Positions 31,379-41,100 of a stretch of DNA of 42,856 bases are shown here, piece after piece. The notes below the pieces were generated by a model. The model made no database searches and had not been told where the DNA came from. It saw nothing but the letters and a program-made list of their open reading frames with translations. The translations under genes were made by a program, and so were the position numbers. This DNA is from a virus. Numbering within the stretch: position 1 is the first letter of the stretch; each line of letters begins with the position of its first letter. The DNA is taken from IMG/VR virus record IMGVR_UViG_3300031746_000051, positions 1 through 42,856 of that record; one strand, 5' to 3'.

Positions 31379-31437
31379 GGTGAGATTGTTTGGTGTTTGC
31401 CCGGGGGCAAGACCCGCACCAGACTTCAGTGCTCACC
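31379..31437. ncRNA. Structured element upstream of the integrase gene
   Basis: Three nested helices: GGTGAG/CTCACC (31379-31384, 31432-31437), TGGTG/CACCA (31391-31395, 31417-31421) and TTGCCC/GGGCAA (31397-31402, 31405-31410). Seen in DNA only; could be a small RNA, an attP-arm cruciform or a leader of the integrase mRNA. A TTGACA lies on the minus strand at about 31354-31359. Confidence 0.4.
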
Positions 31438-31515
31438 TATTAACCGTATGACACACACGCTTGTCAGCTTCTGTCACCGCTGCTGCCAACCTCAATATCC
31501 TGTAAGCCAAGGCAA

Positions 31516-31767
31516 TCAATTAGCAGGCTCATATACCTTAGCTATCGACTGCATTATCTGACGTGTAATGACTATCCAAGCAACGTCAACAAGCAAGGCT
31601 GTCATCATCTTTTCCATCTCAATCAGAATCGCAGCCGTTCTGGTATGGTCCTCCTCGAGGATTGCCTTTACCATCATTTGCTGCATCGCCTCAATTGCCC
31701 CCGCTGACTGCAGCAACTCCGTCCGCGTCTTCATGCCAGGTATCTTTATTTCTGTCGATGTTGCCAT
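31516..31767 (-). CDS. Small helical protein, possibly membrane-associated
   Basis: 83 residues. ATG 31767. MATSTEIKIPGMKTRTELLQ, then helices SAGAIEAMQQMMVKAILEEDHTRTAAILIEMEKMM and a hydrophobic TALLVDVAWIVITRQIM. Lies eight bases after the previous gene. No family recognised. Confidence 0.55.
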   Translation of the reverse strand: MATSTEIKIPGMKTRTELLQSAGAIEAMQQMMVKAILEEDHTRTAAILIEMEKMMTALLVDVAWIVITRQIMQSIAKVYEPAN

Positions 31768-31775
31768 ATTGTTAA

Positions 31776-32003
31776 TCAGCCAACGCAGGATCTGCTAATA
31801 TGAAGTCCGCATATCGCGAGAAAACTCGGCCTATCGAATGTACAAGAGCCATCAGATGCGTGACTGTCCAAAAAAAGACCTATCTTTACGGCGATCTTTA
31901 ATAGGACTAGCTCAACCAGGTCTTGTGTCTCTGCCTCGGTGGATGACTCCCGGTCTTCCTTGATGATCTGAGCCAACTCATTCGGTTCAAACTCGAACTT
32001 CAT
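31776..32003 (-). CDS. Small acidic protein
   Basis: 75 residues, ATG 32003 with AAAGGAG. MKFEFEPNELAQIIKEDRES, STEAETQDLVELVLLKIAVKIG, and a C-terminal region that is unlike a folded core. Unknown function, in the int-ligase interval. Confidence 0.55.
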   Translation of the reverse strand: MKFEFEPNELAQIIKEDRESSTEAETQDLVELVLLKIAVKIGLFLDSHASDGSCTFDRPSFLAICGLHISRSCVG

Positions 32004-32060
32004 ACCTCAATCTCCTTTACCCCTGCTATCATGTCTGCCCGTTTATCCGTAGCTCACTAG

Positions 32061-34088
<2,028 letters not shown>

Positions 34089-34171
34089 TTATCTTGCCCA
34101 TCTACCCAATTTTTGCTATCATCAAGGCGGACTATGCTCACACCCCTGCCAATAGGCGGGATGGATCCCTC

Positions 34172-34195
34172 TGGCGTAAGCCATCCTCAAGCAGA
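34172..34195 (-). repeat. GMAYA element
   Basis: 24-bp minus-orientation copy with two changes from the consensus (CATCCTCAAGCAGA end). Nearest of the region to the ligase start. Confidence 0.8.
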
Positions 34196-34202
34196 GAAGA
34201 TA

Positions 34203-34243
34203 TGGCGTAAGCCATCCCCTGGCATAAGCCATCCCAAAGCGGA
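34203..34243 (-). repeat. Truncated plus complete GMAYA element in tandem
   Basis: A 17-base truncated copy (34203-34219, TGGCGTAAGCCATCCCC) runs directly into a complete 24-bp copy (34220-34243). This looks like one copy inserted into the end of another, or slippage. Confidence 0.8.
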
Positions 34244-34248
34244 AATCA

Positions 34249-34321
34249 GAAAGAAGGCCCGCCCTGCGGCTTATCGCCTCTGCCGACAGAGGCGACTCGG
34301 ACAGCGGCCGGACGGGCCCTT
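34249..34321 (-). terminator. Terminator-like hairpin 1
   Basis: Outer arms GGGCCC-region (34314-34319) and AAGGCCCG (34254-34261), inner perfect hairpin CGCCTCTG-CCGA-CAGAGGCG (34275-34294); followed on the minus strand by TTCTTTC. Confidence 0.6.
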
Positions 34322-34350
34322 GTATGGAGGAAGCATACGACGGAACTGTC

Positions 34351-34399
34351 GAAAGAAAATAGCCCGCTCTATCTGGTCTGGCATCCGCAAGAGCGGGCT
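34351..34399 (-). terminator. Terminator-like hairpin 2
   Basis: AGCCCGCTCT (34361-34370) pairs perfectly with AGAGCGGGCT (34390-34399), 19-base loop; minus strand continues ATTTTCTTTC. Confidence 0.7.
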
Positions 34400-34432
34400 G
34401 GGCAATGAGGATTATGCCGAGGAAAAAACCAG

Positions 34433-34456
34433 TGGCGTAAGCCATCCCCAAGTGGA
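34433..34456 (-). repeat. GMAYA element abutting hairpin 3
   Basis: Minus-orientation 24-bp copy differing from the consensus only by A/G at the variable base. Its end merges into the A-run that is the U-run of hairpin 3. Confidence 0.85.
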
Positions 34457-34521
34457 AAAAAAGACGGCCCGCTATGGTTTGATTTCTCGCCTGGGGCGAG
34501 TTGGCATCAGCACGCGGGCCG
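34455..34521 (-). terminator. Terminator-like hairpin 3
   Basis: Outer CGGCCCGC/GCGGGCCG (34465-34472, 34514-34521), inner CTCGCC-TGG-GGCGAG (34486-34500), followed on the minus strand by TCTTTTTTT. The best terminator of the three. Confidence 0.72.
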
Positions 34522-34709
34522 AGGTTCGCTATCAGGTTGTCCGAGCAAGTTGATATTGCTGATGCCATGACTATGAATCCTTTCCGTTAAACCATGAACC
34601 TATGATCCCCAATTCGCGGGGAGAAGTCAAGGAAAATCTTGGGTTTCCAAGAAGAAATCTCTAATTTCATGGGCGACAGTGACTTACAAAGACAATAGAC
34701 AATCAAATC

Positions 34710-34988
34710 ATGGCACGTGCAAAGGATAAAATCGCGTTTTCTCAAGACTTGAATGCAGCAATCATGGGTCAATTTGAGCGTCTGTGTCAGCAACTGCCGG
34801 GCAAGAAATTTGAAATTCTTGAGGCAGCTTTAAGAGCCTACATGGCTTTGCCAATGGACTATCAACTCTGTCTTTTGAGTCCCCAATTGGATTTACAGAA
34901 GCAAGCTTGCGATATTTTAATGAAGCTTCGACGATTGCGCATAGCACTGCCACCTGATGATTCGGCAAAGACCTTAACTGCTGGTTAA
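34710..34988 (+). CDS. Small protein, RHH-like in appearance
   Basis: 92 residues, the first of two plus-strand genes. MARAKDKIAFSQDLNAAIMG, then QFERLCQQLPGKKFEILEAALRAYMALP resembles the strand-helix-helix of small DNA-binding regulators, followed by LSPQLDLQKQACDILMKLRRLRIAL. No Shine-Dalgarno before ATG 34710. Could be a repressor of the accessory region; not proven. A minus frame of 128 aa across the same bases is rejected. Confidence 0.55.
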   Translation: MARAKDKIAFSQDLNAAIMGQFERLCQQLPGKKFEILEAALRAYMALPMDYQLCLLSPQLDLQKQACDILMKLRRLRIALPPDDSAKTLTAG

Positions 34989-35067
34989 TGCGGAAGATAT
35001 AGACTTCTTTCTTGTAATCCAGTATCTCCATCTGACACCCTCGCTGTCTCCCCCTTTGTGATATTTG

Positions 35068-35096
35068 TTTGACTAAGTAATAGCCGTTTGCTATAC
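35068..35096 (+). promoter_or_regulatory. Sigma70-type promoter for the lipoprotein gene
   Basis: TTGACT (35068-35073), 17-base spacer, TATACT (35091-35096). The transcript would begin near 35103 and carry a 10-codon frame (MEIGLLIFS, after GAGGTGGTG) before the lipoprotein ribosome site. Confidence 0.8.
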
Positions 35097-35232
35097 TGGA
35101 TCGTAGCATAAATTCCGAGGTGGTGGTGATGGAAATCGGCTTGCTCATCTTCTCGTGATTGATCTGTGGAGATCAAAGGCCTGCAACGAAAAACCAATCG
35201 TCCCACCGAACATATTTTTGGAGGTATTGGTG

Positions 35233-35724
35233 ATGCAAAAGACAATTTTGGTACTGCTGACTATTGTTTCCGGATGTGGTTCGGTTAGCCATAAGCTAAC
35301 CCTCTCGGAGAGCTACAAACCAGAAACCGGCGCACTAATCGAAGTAGGCAAAGTGACCAATGAGACCGGCAAGGTATTCGACATTGACCTGGAGCAGATG
35401 CTAACGGATGCACTTACTAACGCTCTGAGAAAAGAAAAACTATTACCCGTAGATGGGGATGGTCACAGACTGGTACTGACCAGTAGAATCGTGGAATATA
35501 ACAAAGGAAGCGCGTTCAAGAGGTGGCTGCTTCCGGGATGGGGAACTACCGTAATAGCCATAGAAGGTGATTTGGTGGACGGGCAACAAGTGGTAGGCTC
35601 TTTTCGAGCCAAGCGCACTATCTCCGTCGGTGGCGGCTACACGATAGGCGCGTGGAGAACAGTTTTTGCAAGTATAGCGCGAGACGTGGTAAAAGATTTT
35701 CGCTCTAAGCGATTAGTCAAATAA
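35233..35724 (+). CDS. DUF4410-like lipoprotein
   Basis: 163 residues from ATG 35233 with GGAGG eight bases upstream. Signal peptide MQKTILVLLTIVSGCGSV with lipobox VSGC. The mature part (GALIEVGKVTNETGKVFDID then LEQMLTDALTNALRKEKLLP ... HRLVLTSRIVEYNKGSAFKR ... GWGTTVIAIEGDLVDGQQVV ... ARDVVKDFRSKRL) matches the DUF4410 type of periplasmic lipoproteins. Divergent strand and private promoter mark it as a moron, likely expressed from the prophage; a role in envelope change or superinfection exclusion is inferred. Confidence 0.82.
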   Translation: MQKTILVLLTIVSGCGSVSHKLTLSESYKPETGALIEVGKVTNETGKVFDIDLEQMLTDALTNALRKEKLLPVDGDGHRLVLTSRIVEYNKGSAFKRWLLPGWGTTVIAIEGDLVDGQQVVGSFRAKRTISVGGGYTIGAWRTVFASIARDVVKDFRSKRLVK

Positions 35725-35753
35725 CCCCCGCGGCATATTGAACAGGTGATCGA

Positions 35754-35806
35754 CGCTTGGTGATAGGCGAACCAAGCGAAAATGGCATTATCGGTTAGAC
35801 CGATAA
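35754..35806. terminator. Two hairpins between convergent genes
   Basis: CGCTTGG/CCAAGCG (35754-35760, 35772-35778) and TTATCGGT-TAG-ACCGATAA (35788-35806). They lie between the stop of the plus-strand lipoprotein and the stop of the minus-strand 91-aa gene. No strong U-run on either strand. Confidence 0.55.
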
Positions 35807-35827
35807 GAAGTCCTCTGGCTGGCCTGA

Positions 35828-36103
35828 TTATTCCAGTCCCAATCGTTTGTCATATTCGGATAGAGCCGCTTCGGCGAATTGACATAGCGCAAGGAACTCC
35901 TGCTCATCAGTAACTGGTTCATCATACCAGACAAATCGACTGAAAGTTTGATCAGATCGGCAACTATATTCGATCTCGCCAATCACGGGCGAATCTTCAT
36001 CAAACACTTCGCAAATAAATACTGGATGCTGGCTGTGAATTATGTAAGTGCGTGAGCCTGTTTCATTCTCCCCTATGAGCCACTCGTCAATTCGCGGTAA
36101 CAT
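35828..36103 (-). CDS. Small acidic protein, unknown
   Basis: 91 residues, overlapping the preceding gene by 17 bp. MLPRIDEWLIGENETGSRTY then IIHSQHPVFICEVFDEDSPV ... FSRFVWYDEPVTDEQEFLAL ... AEAALSEYDKRLGLE. Looks folded (alternating strands then helix). No family recognised. Second gene behind attenuator leader 1. Confidence 0.65.
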   Translation of the reverse strand: MLPRIDEWLIGENETGSRTYIIHSQHPVFICEVFDEDSPVIGEIEYSCRSDQTFSRFVWYDEPVTDEQEFLALCQFAEAALSEYDKRLGLE

Positions 36104-36680
36104 TTTGCACCTCCACCGGCTTATATTTGAGACCGTGACCCCCCTCTTTGTAAAGATTCATCCAACCACAGTTGACGTATTGATATACTTCAGCCCACTT
36201 GCTCTGTTTCTTTTTGCGGAGAATGTTGCCCTGATGCTCAAATTCAAACATTGCACCACCTTTATCAAGTACATCGGTGAAACATTCGTATTCACAGGCC
36301 TGTGGATGATTGCGGGTACCTGACCATTCAACCCATCTAACTCTGCAATTATGGTATATCTTAGTCGCCTTTGCGACTGCTTTAATGGATCTTTGACGCA
36401 TCAGAACAAGTTCTTCGGCAGTCTCATAAACTGATTCGTCAATTCCATCGCCGCCAATTTCAAATTCGCCCGCCAAAATCGCAAGGTGGGGACGAATGTC
36501 AAAGAAGTCAGTTACGTTATAATGACAACTTGTGTGGTGCCATTCAGCGGGCGATAAGGTTTCTCTCAATGCCTTAACTGTCACTTTCAACACCTTCGCC
36601 GCCTTGCTCGCCGGCAACAAACCACAGTGATATGCTTCAATTGCGTTATTGCTCATCGCGTAATTGCTATACCCACTCAT
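36087..36680 (-). CDS. SGYSNYAMSNNA-type phage protein
   Basis: 197 residues, ATG 36680 with AGGAGG. The opening MSGYSNYAMSNNAIEAYHCG is shared with a group of phage proteins of unknown function. A helix-turn-helix-like LLPASKAAKVLKVTVKALRE follows, then a strand-rich half with conserved-looking Cys and Trp (YHNCRVRWVEWSGTRNHPQA, CEYECFTDV). Its expression is expected to depend on the leader and terminator unit just upstream. Confidence 0.72.
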   Translation of the reverse strand: MSGYSNYAMSNNAIEAYHCGLLPASKAAKVLKVTVKALRETLSPAEWHHTSCHYNVTDFFDIRPHLAILAGEFEIGGDGIDESVYETAEELVLMRQRSIKAVAKATKIYHNCRVRWVEWSGTRNHPQACEYECFTDVLDKGGAMFEFEHQGNILRKKKQSKWAEVYQYVNCGWMNLYKEGGHGLKYKPVEVQNVTAN

Positions 36681-36694
36681 CGGCCCAGCCTCCT

Positions 36695-36842
36695 AAAAAA
36701 GATCGCCCGCGGCATCTGAGCTGGACACTCGAAGATAGTCCGCGGGCGGTCAGTTATTCTCTCTACTTGACTTGTCGTGATTTGAGTGTCCAGCTCATAA
36801 TTTACCACTGGTAATCATATCCCAAGAGCGCCCCGGCGTCAA
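36695..36842 (-). promoter_or_regulatory. Promoter, leader peptide and attenuator 1
   Basis: Minus strand: -35 TTGACG (36842-36837), 17-base gap, -10 TATGAT (36819-36814); leader frame MSWTLKSRQVK (36798-36763); terminator stem GACCGCCCGCGG/CCGCGGGCGATC (36751-36740, 36712-36701) and T6 (36700-36695), directly before the AGGAGG of the 197-aa gene. A second 13-bp stem, GAGCTGGACACTC/GAGTGTCCAGCTC (36796-36784, 36730-36718), crosses the terminator, so the two cannot form together as simple hairpins. Confidence 0.78.
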
Positions 36843-37096
36843 GAAAATTCAGGCCAAAATCTGAAAAATCAGAAAATTTCGCATTCTTTTTTTAATAACC
36901 ATCCAGACTGCAAAAAGTCTCTCTATAAGGGATAAGAAGGCCTCTGGCTGGCCCGCTGCTGGCCGATCCCTCCACAGGGCACATTCTTCCCGTAACTCAG
37001 TTCCTCGCAGCCGCCGGCTTAGCCGTTGATTTGCCTGGGCCAACGTAGAAGGTGGTCTAACTGAATCCGGGAATTGGTTAATGGCATGAGCCATCC
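36843..37096. other. Intergenic region between the two leader units
   Basis: No gene accepted. An 81-aa minus frame (36849-37094) begins inside a GMAYA element and is Arg-rich. GATAAGAAGGCCTCTGGCTG (36931-36950) repeats, with one change, a sequence at 35802-35821 just after the hairpins there. Confidence 0.6.
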
Positions 37097-37105
37097 CTAA
37101 GTGGA
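37082..37105 (-). repeat. GMAYA element at the end of the 69-aa gene
   Basis: CTTAGGG-type copy; its TAG supplies the stop codon of the 69-aa gene (HQST then stop). Confidence 0.8.
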
Positions 37106-37306
37106 TTGGTGATTCCTATCTTCACGCCAATACCGTTGTCCTTCCGCATTTATAATCAGTTCTTTATGGTTTTCATCTTCCCAGATTTCTTCCGGCGTAA
37201 GGATTTGGGTCGTTCCTTCCCAAATTATGGAAACAATAAAATCCTGCTTGTATTTCTTGAGTTCCTCGATAAGTTGACCAACCGTCATTGCATTTTTCGG
37301 TATCAC
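37097..37306 (-). CDS. Small protein behind attenuator 2
   Basis: 69 residues from GTG 37306 with GGAG six bases upstream: start IPKNAMTVGQLIEELKKYKQ, DFIVSIIWEGTTQILTPEEI, WEDENHKELIINAEGQRYW. The frame extends to 37351, but that would run through the terminator stem. Resembles small phage proteins with a MTVGQLIEELKKY helix. Ends in the GMAYA element. Confidence 0.68.
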   Translation of the reverse strand: MIPKNAMTVGQLIEELKKYKQDFIVSIIWEGTTQILTPEEIWEDENHKELIINAEGQRYWREDRNHQST

Positions 37307-37316
37307 GTCTATCTCC

Positions 37317-37453
37317 AAAAAGCGATCGCCCACGGTCTTTAAGTTGGACACTCGAAGATGATCCGTAGGCGATCAGTTAGAATCATTGCCTGTCGTGACT
37401 TGAGTGTCCAACTCATAAGGTCATATTCTACCTCGATGAGCAGACGACGACAA
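37317..37453 (-). promoter_or_regulatory. Promoter, leader peptide and attenuator 2
   Basis: Homologue of leader 1. -35 TTGTCG (37453-37448), 17-base gap, -10 TAGAAT (37430-37425); leader frame starting MSWTLKSRQ and ending 26 codons on (37416-37339); terminator stem GATCGCCTACGG/CCGTGGGCGATC followed by GC and T5 (37321-37317), then GGAG of the 69-aa gene; crossing stem GAGTTGGACACTC/GAGTGTCCAACTT. Base pairs differ from leader 1 in compensating pairs. Confidence 0.78.
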
Positions 37454-37470
37454 GAACAATTCAAGGAGAT

Positions 37471-37776
37471 TTATTGTGGATTGCCTGGCGGGCCTGCCCG
37501 GGTGGGCTCAGGCCATGATGGCGTGAAGCATCCCTGCGTGGATTGATGAGTCCGTTTTGCCCGTCCGAACGTTGAGGTACGCTCCTTCACGAGTCTTAAG
37601 AAGCACTGGTAGCACGGGTAGCGATTCAAACCTTCCGCTTGGGGATGGCTTACGCCAATGGCGGATTCGCCGACATCGACAAAGCCGGGCTTGCCACACG
37701 CACACCGGTATCGAGTGCCCTCGTTCCCACCTTCGGGCAGATGAATCCCTACGGCGGAGTCTGCCTGATCTGCCAT
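37471..37776 (-). CDS. Zinc-ribbon protein interrupted in frame by two GMAYA elements
   Basis: 101 residues from ATG 37776, overlapping the holin-like stop (TGATG). CACGKPGFVDVG and CYQCFLRLVKER supply the two halves of a ribbon. Between them the element at 37634-37657 is translated as GVSHPQAE, and near the C-terminus a second (37519-37542) as STQGCFTP. Without the first element the two Cys pairs would be about as far apart as in ordinary ribbons. Confidence 0.65.
   Translation of the reverse strand: MADQADSAVGIHLPEGGNEGTRYRCACGKPGFVDVGESAIGVSHPQAEGLNRYPCYQCFLRLVKERTSTFGRAKRTHQSTQGCFTPSWPEPTRAGPPGNPQ
37519..37542 (-). repeat. GMAYA element, degenerate
   Basis: 24-bp minus copy with changes at the GGGATGG core (GGGATGC, TTCACGCC). 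Inside the 3' part of the zinc-ribbon gene. Confidence 0.7.
37634..37657 (+). repeat. GMAYA element inside the zinc-ribbon gene
   Basis: Identical to the copies at 22449-22472 and 23742-23765. In frame between the two Cys pairs. Confidence 0.9.
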
Positions 37777-38129
37777 CAATGAGTCCCGCCGCCCGTCTTA
37801 TAGAGGTACATCAACCAGAAGACCAGAGCGACTATCAATGCAGTCGCTACTCCGCCGGCGACCCGCCATAGCCAATCCTGCCAGCGACGGGTAGCAATGG
37901 TACCGCCATTCCGTACTGCCTTCATCTGCTTGAGGCAACTTTCAATCTCACGCACGCGGTACGTAACACCGCCGTCGTTGGCGAATAAGGTCTCGTCAAC
38001 ATGATTGGTGAACTCACTTATGGACTTGTGAGCTTCCTCGTGGGCACTCTTCCAGTTCAAAAGTTCATCGCACTTCTCATTGACGTCATTCAAGAGGTCT
38101 ACTACTAATCCTATCCGGTCATCTGTCAT
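37776..38129 (-). CDS. Holin-like protein (XhlA-type layout)
   Basis: 117 residues: N-terminal coiled-coil helices (DDRIGLVVDLLNDVNEKCDE, LLNWKSAHEEAHKSISEFTN, YRVREIESCLKQMKAVR) and one C-terminal membrane helix (WLWRVAGGVATALIVALVFW then LMYLYK). This layout is that of XhlA-like holins and holin-associated proteins. It follows the gpJ-like gene at the end of the tail operon, where lysis genes are usually found. A tail-tip inner-membrane role cannot be excluded. Confidence 0.68.
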   Translation of the reverse strand: MTDDRIGLVVDLLNDVNEKCDELLNWKSAHEEAHKSISEFTNHVDETLFANDGGVTYRVREIESCLKQMKAVRNGGTIATRRWQDWLWRVAGGVATALIVALVFWLMYLYKTGGGTH

Positions 38130-38147
38130 TGGTCTTCTCTCTAAATT

Positions 38148-41100
38148 CTATGCGGCGAAGACAACCTCGCCAGCATACACTTCTTCATCGTATTTGATGG
38201 CGGTGATGGTCGCTCGATCGTCCGACGTTCGCTCGACCTTTTGCACGCGGAACTTGCGAGCCACCAGGTTCTGCTCGCCGATCACCCAGATGCTGTCCTT
38301 GGCAGGCGTGGCCGTTGCAAAACTGCCGTCGAGAGTTATCTGACGTCCGCTAACGCTCTTGATCGTCCTGGTCTCTATCTTATCGGCCGAGTCCCGGACC
38401 ATCAGCTCATAAGTCTTGCCGGCCGGAAGGCCGGCGGCTATATCGCGGTCGATCGTCACTACGTCGTCGGCCCCCGACATATCCACCGAAACAAGCCGGC
38501 CCGTCGGGTCGTAGGAATCAGAGCCGGACCCGATCTTTCCCCAGTTGATGAAGTTACCCTGCACCCATACCACATCACCGATGGTGCACACGATCGAATC
38601 GATATCGGCTTCATATTTCACCCGCATCGTCAAGAGCCTGTTCTCCGCTAGCCGCAGGGCCGCGGCGCGTTTGGCCTGGTAAGACGAGGTGATGCCCATC
38701 ATTTCAACCGACACCTTGCTGCTGGGATTGTCGATGCCCGCGTCGAAGTATTCGTTCACGGTGCGTTCGTAGTTGTCCTCCTCGCTGTTGTAATGTATTT
38801 CAAGCTCACTGGCCCTGTCCTCCAGCGGGATCCACTCCACCTCCATGCTGCCAGCGATGATGTTGGCACTGCTGAAGAGTTGTACCGGGTCGCTGCTCTT
38901 GTCGATGGCCAATCGCAGGACGTTGCCAGCCCAATAAGGCATGGCTCGACCGATCTGGCAGATTCGCAGCAAGGCATCCCACATCGACGATTCAAGATCA
39001 AACATGCCGTTGAAGTCAACCCGTCGAACGAGTCGTTGTACTACCCCGGATGACGGTGCAATCTCGACCAATGGTACTGTTGCAGATTCAATCCACCCCT
39101 TGCAAATAGCGAGCTCATCCATGCACCCTATGAATCGTTTATTACCCTCACCATCAGCTCCTATCTGCAATTGACCGCTGCTGTCCGGCATGGCCGCGGC
39201 TTGAGTTTGAGTCCCACCTACGGCGACTCCATTGACGATGAACTCCCAATCCGATCCGGTTCGACGGATAAAACACCAGTACCAAGTGTCATAAGTTGGT
39301 GTCCAGGACCATGAAACCGTGTACGATGTGCCGGCGGGATTCTGCCACTCGACTTTCATCGCATGTGCAGTATTGTCAAAGTACACAGACCATTTTTTGT
39401 TGTTGCCCGCTCCGTCGCTTTGCCCCAAGAACGCCGCTGTTGTAACGGGCACAAACCAACGAATGAAAAACCGCAGGGTGAAGTTTCCTGACCCAAAATT
39501 GTAATCGGCGTTGTCACCGGTATAAACATAGGTACCTGCTGCACCCGAAAGGTGCAAAGATGATTCACCCAATTGTTTTTGAGCAGTATTCAGGTGCGCT
39601 TCACCGGAAAAAAAGAGGACATGATCTCTGAGCGAGGAGTCAATACTCGATTTTTCTCCATCATACCCGTTGAAATGACACAGCAACACAGGCGGATAGA
39701 CGAACACGCCGTAGCCTGTCGTGTCCAGATTGATTATGAATTCGGTCGCACTGTTGACTGCAACAACTGGTGCAATATCGCCGTCGTTCAAGCTGGTCAT
39801 CAGGATGTTGTTGCCGAACGACACGGAATCACCTACTGATAAGCCGTGTTCCGTATGTGTGCTCACCACCGCTTGGGATTGTCTGGTTATCTCCAACACA
39901 TAACGGGCGAGCGAAGGCTCGTAAGTAGGCGCCTCAGTATATTCGGCAAGAGCAGCGAAGTCTTCCAATCTGATCCTGCTTGGTGCGAATCCCTTGAATG
40001 CCACCACCTCATATGAATTGTTGCCGCTCAAGACCTGGATTTGCTCCCAGGTCAAGGCAATATCCCATATCTTCAGGTTATCGATGTCCGCATCCGCATA
40101 CTGGTTGCTGCCGAAGCCGTATCGGCCGCCCCAGCAGTCACTGTCGTTGGCGTTACCAATACGTCGGGCCGTGTACGTTCCACTGTACGCTGTCGTCGCA
40201 ACACCTAAGTTGCCCTCGCCGGCCCAAATCCCATTGATGTAGATCGTGACCTTCCTGCCTTTTTTCACCACCACGATCCAGTTCCACTGATTGAGCGTGA
40301 CAGTCTTCTCACTTTTGATATTCCGTTGATTGGCGGGCAGGGCCGTCGAGTTGTTGCCGGTACAGAATACGACTTGGCCGGCATCGTTGGTCTGGAGGTG
40401 ATAGCCGCATGACAGATTGGTCCCTGCAACGAAGTTGAACCGATTATCGAGGATGATATTGTTCAGCCGACTCGGGTAGATATGACATGCGATCGTCATG
40501 TCGCCGGTGATGTCCAGGTTGCTGGCAGTAGTCGGTATGACGATTCGATCGCTACTCGATGTGTCAAGCGAAAGAGCCCCATCTCTGTAGCCGGTCGCAT
40601 CGTGCAGGTCAGTATTGCTGGGTGAACCACCCGCTTGAAATTGACCATCATAATTAGCCCCGCCTGTAATCGTCTCAACCACGGTTGCGTTGGCTGCGTT
40701 ATCATTCATCTTGTACCAGGCGACCAGATCGCCGGCAGTCAGATCGTCGCTATCCCACTTGCCGCCGTCACCGCCCGTGACCAACGGCTGAGTAGCCACG
40801 TCAAAGGCAATATGAGCCGGGTTGCTGGAACTCTCCAAGCTGAATTGTCGAACAATACCGCCCCGGCGATATGTTGAAAACTCGGTGCTGTTGATGTTGA
40901 CCGTGATGGTTGTCGAGGTCGTGGCAGTCACTCTTACGAGCCTGTCGTTGATCTCGGTCATCCCCCGCACGCCCGTAACCAGGGCATAATCGCCCGTTGA
41001 GAAACCGTGACCGGAGCCAACGGTCAAGACAGCCGAGCTCGCTTTAGTTATCCCCGCTACATCCCGGCTATTGTCCTGGTAGCACGGCACCACCCGACCA

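Larger units (their letters stand above)
34089..34709. other. Intergenic array of GMAYA elements and three hairpins
   Basis: About 620 bases with no convincing gene; open frames here (such as a 148-aa minus frame) are made of element sequence (LGMAYAT, FGMAYAR). Holds four GMAYA copies or fragments and three GC-rich hairpins, each followed by U-rich sequence on the minus strand; annotated separately. Must also contain the ligase promoter. Confidence 0.75.

Noticed and set aside
34122-34568. 148-aa minus-strand frame with three GMAYA motifs
   Set aside because: Composed of GMAYA elements and terminator hairpins; no independent protein-like sequence.
34762-35148. 128-aa minus-strand frame
   Set aside because: Opposite to the RHH-like plus gene and across the TTGACT/TATACT promoter; no ribosome site.
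36849-37094. 81-aa minus-strand frame
   Set aside because: Starts inside a GMAYA element, Arg-rich, and overlaps the promoter side of leader 1.
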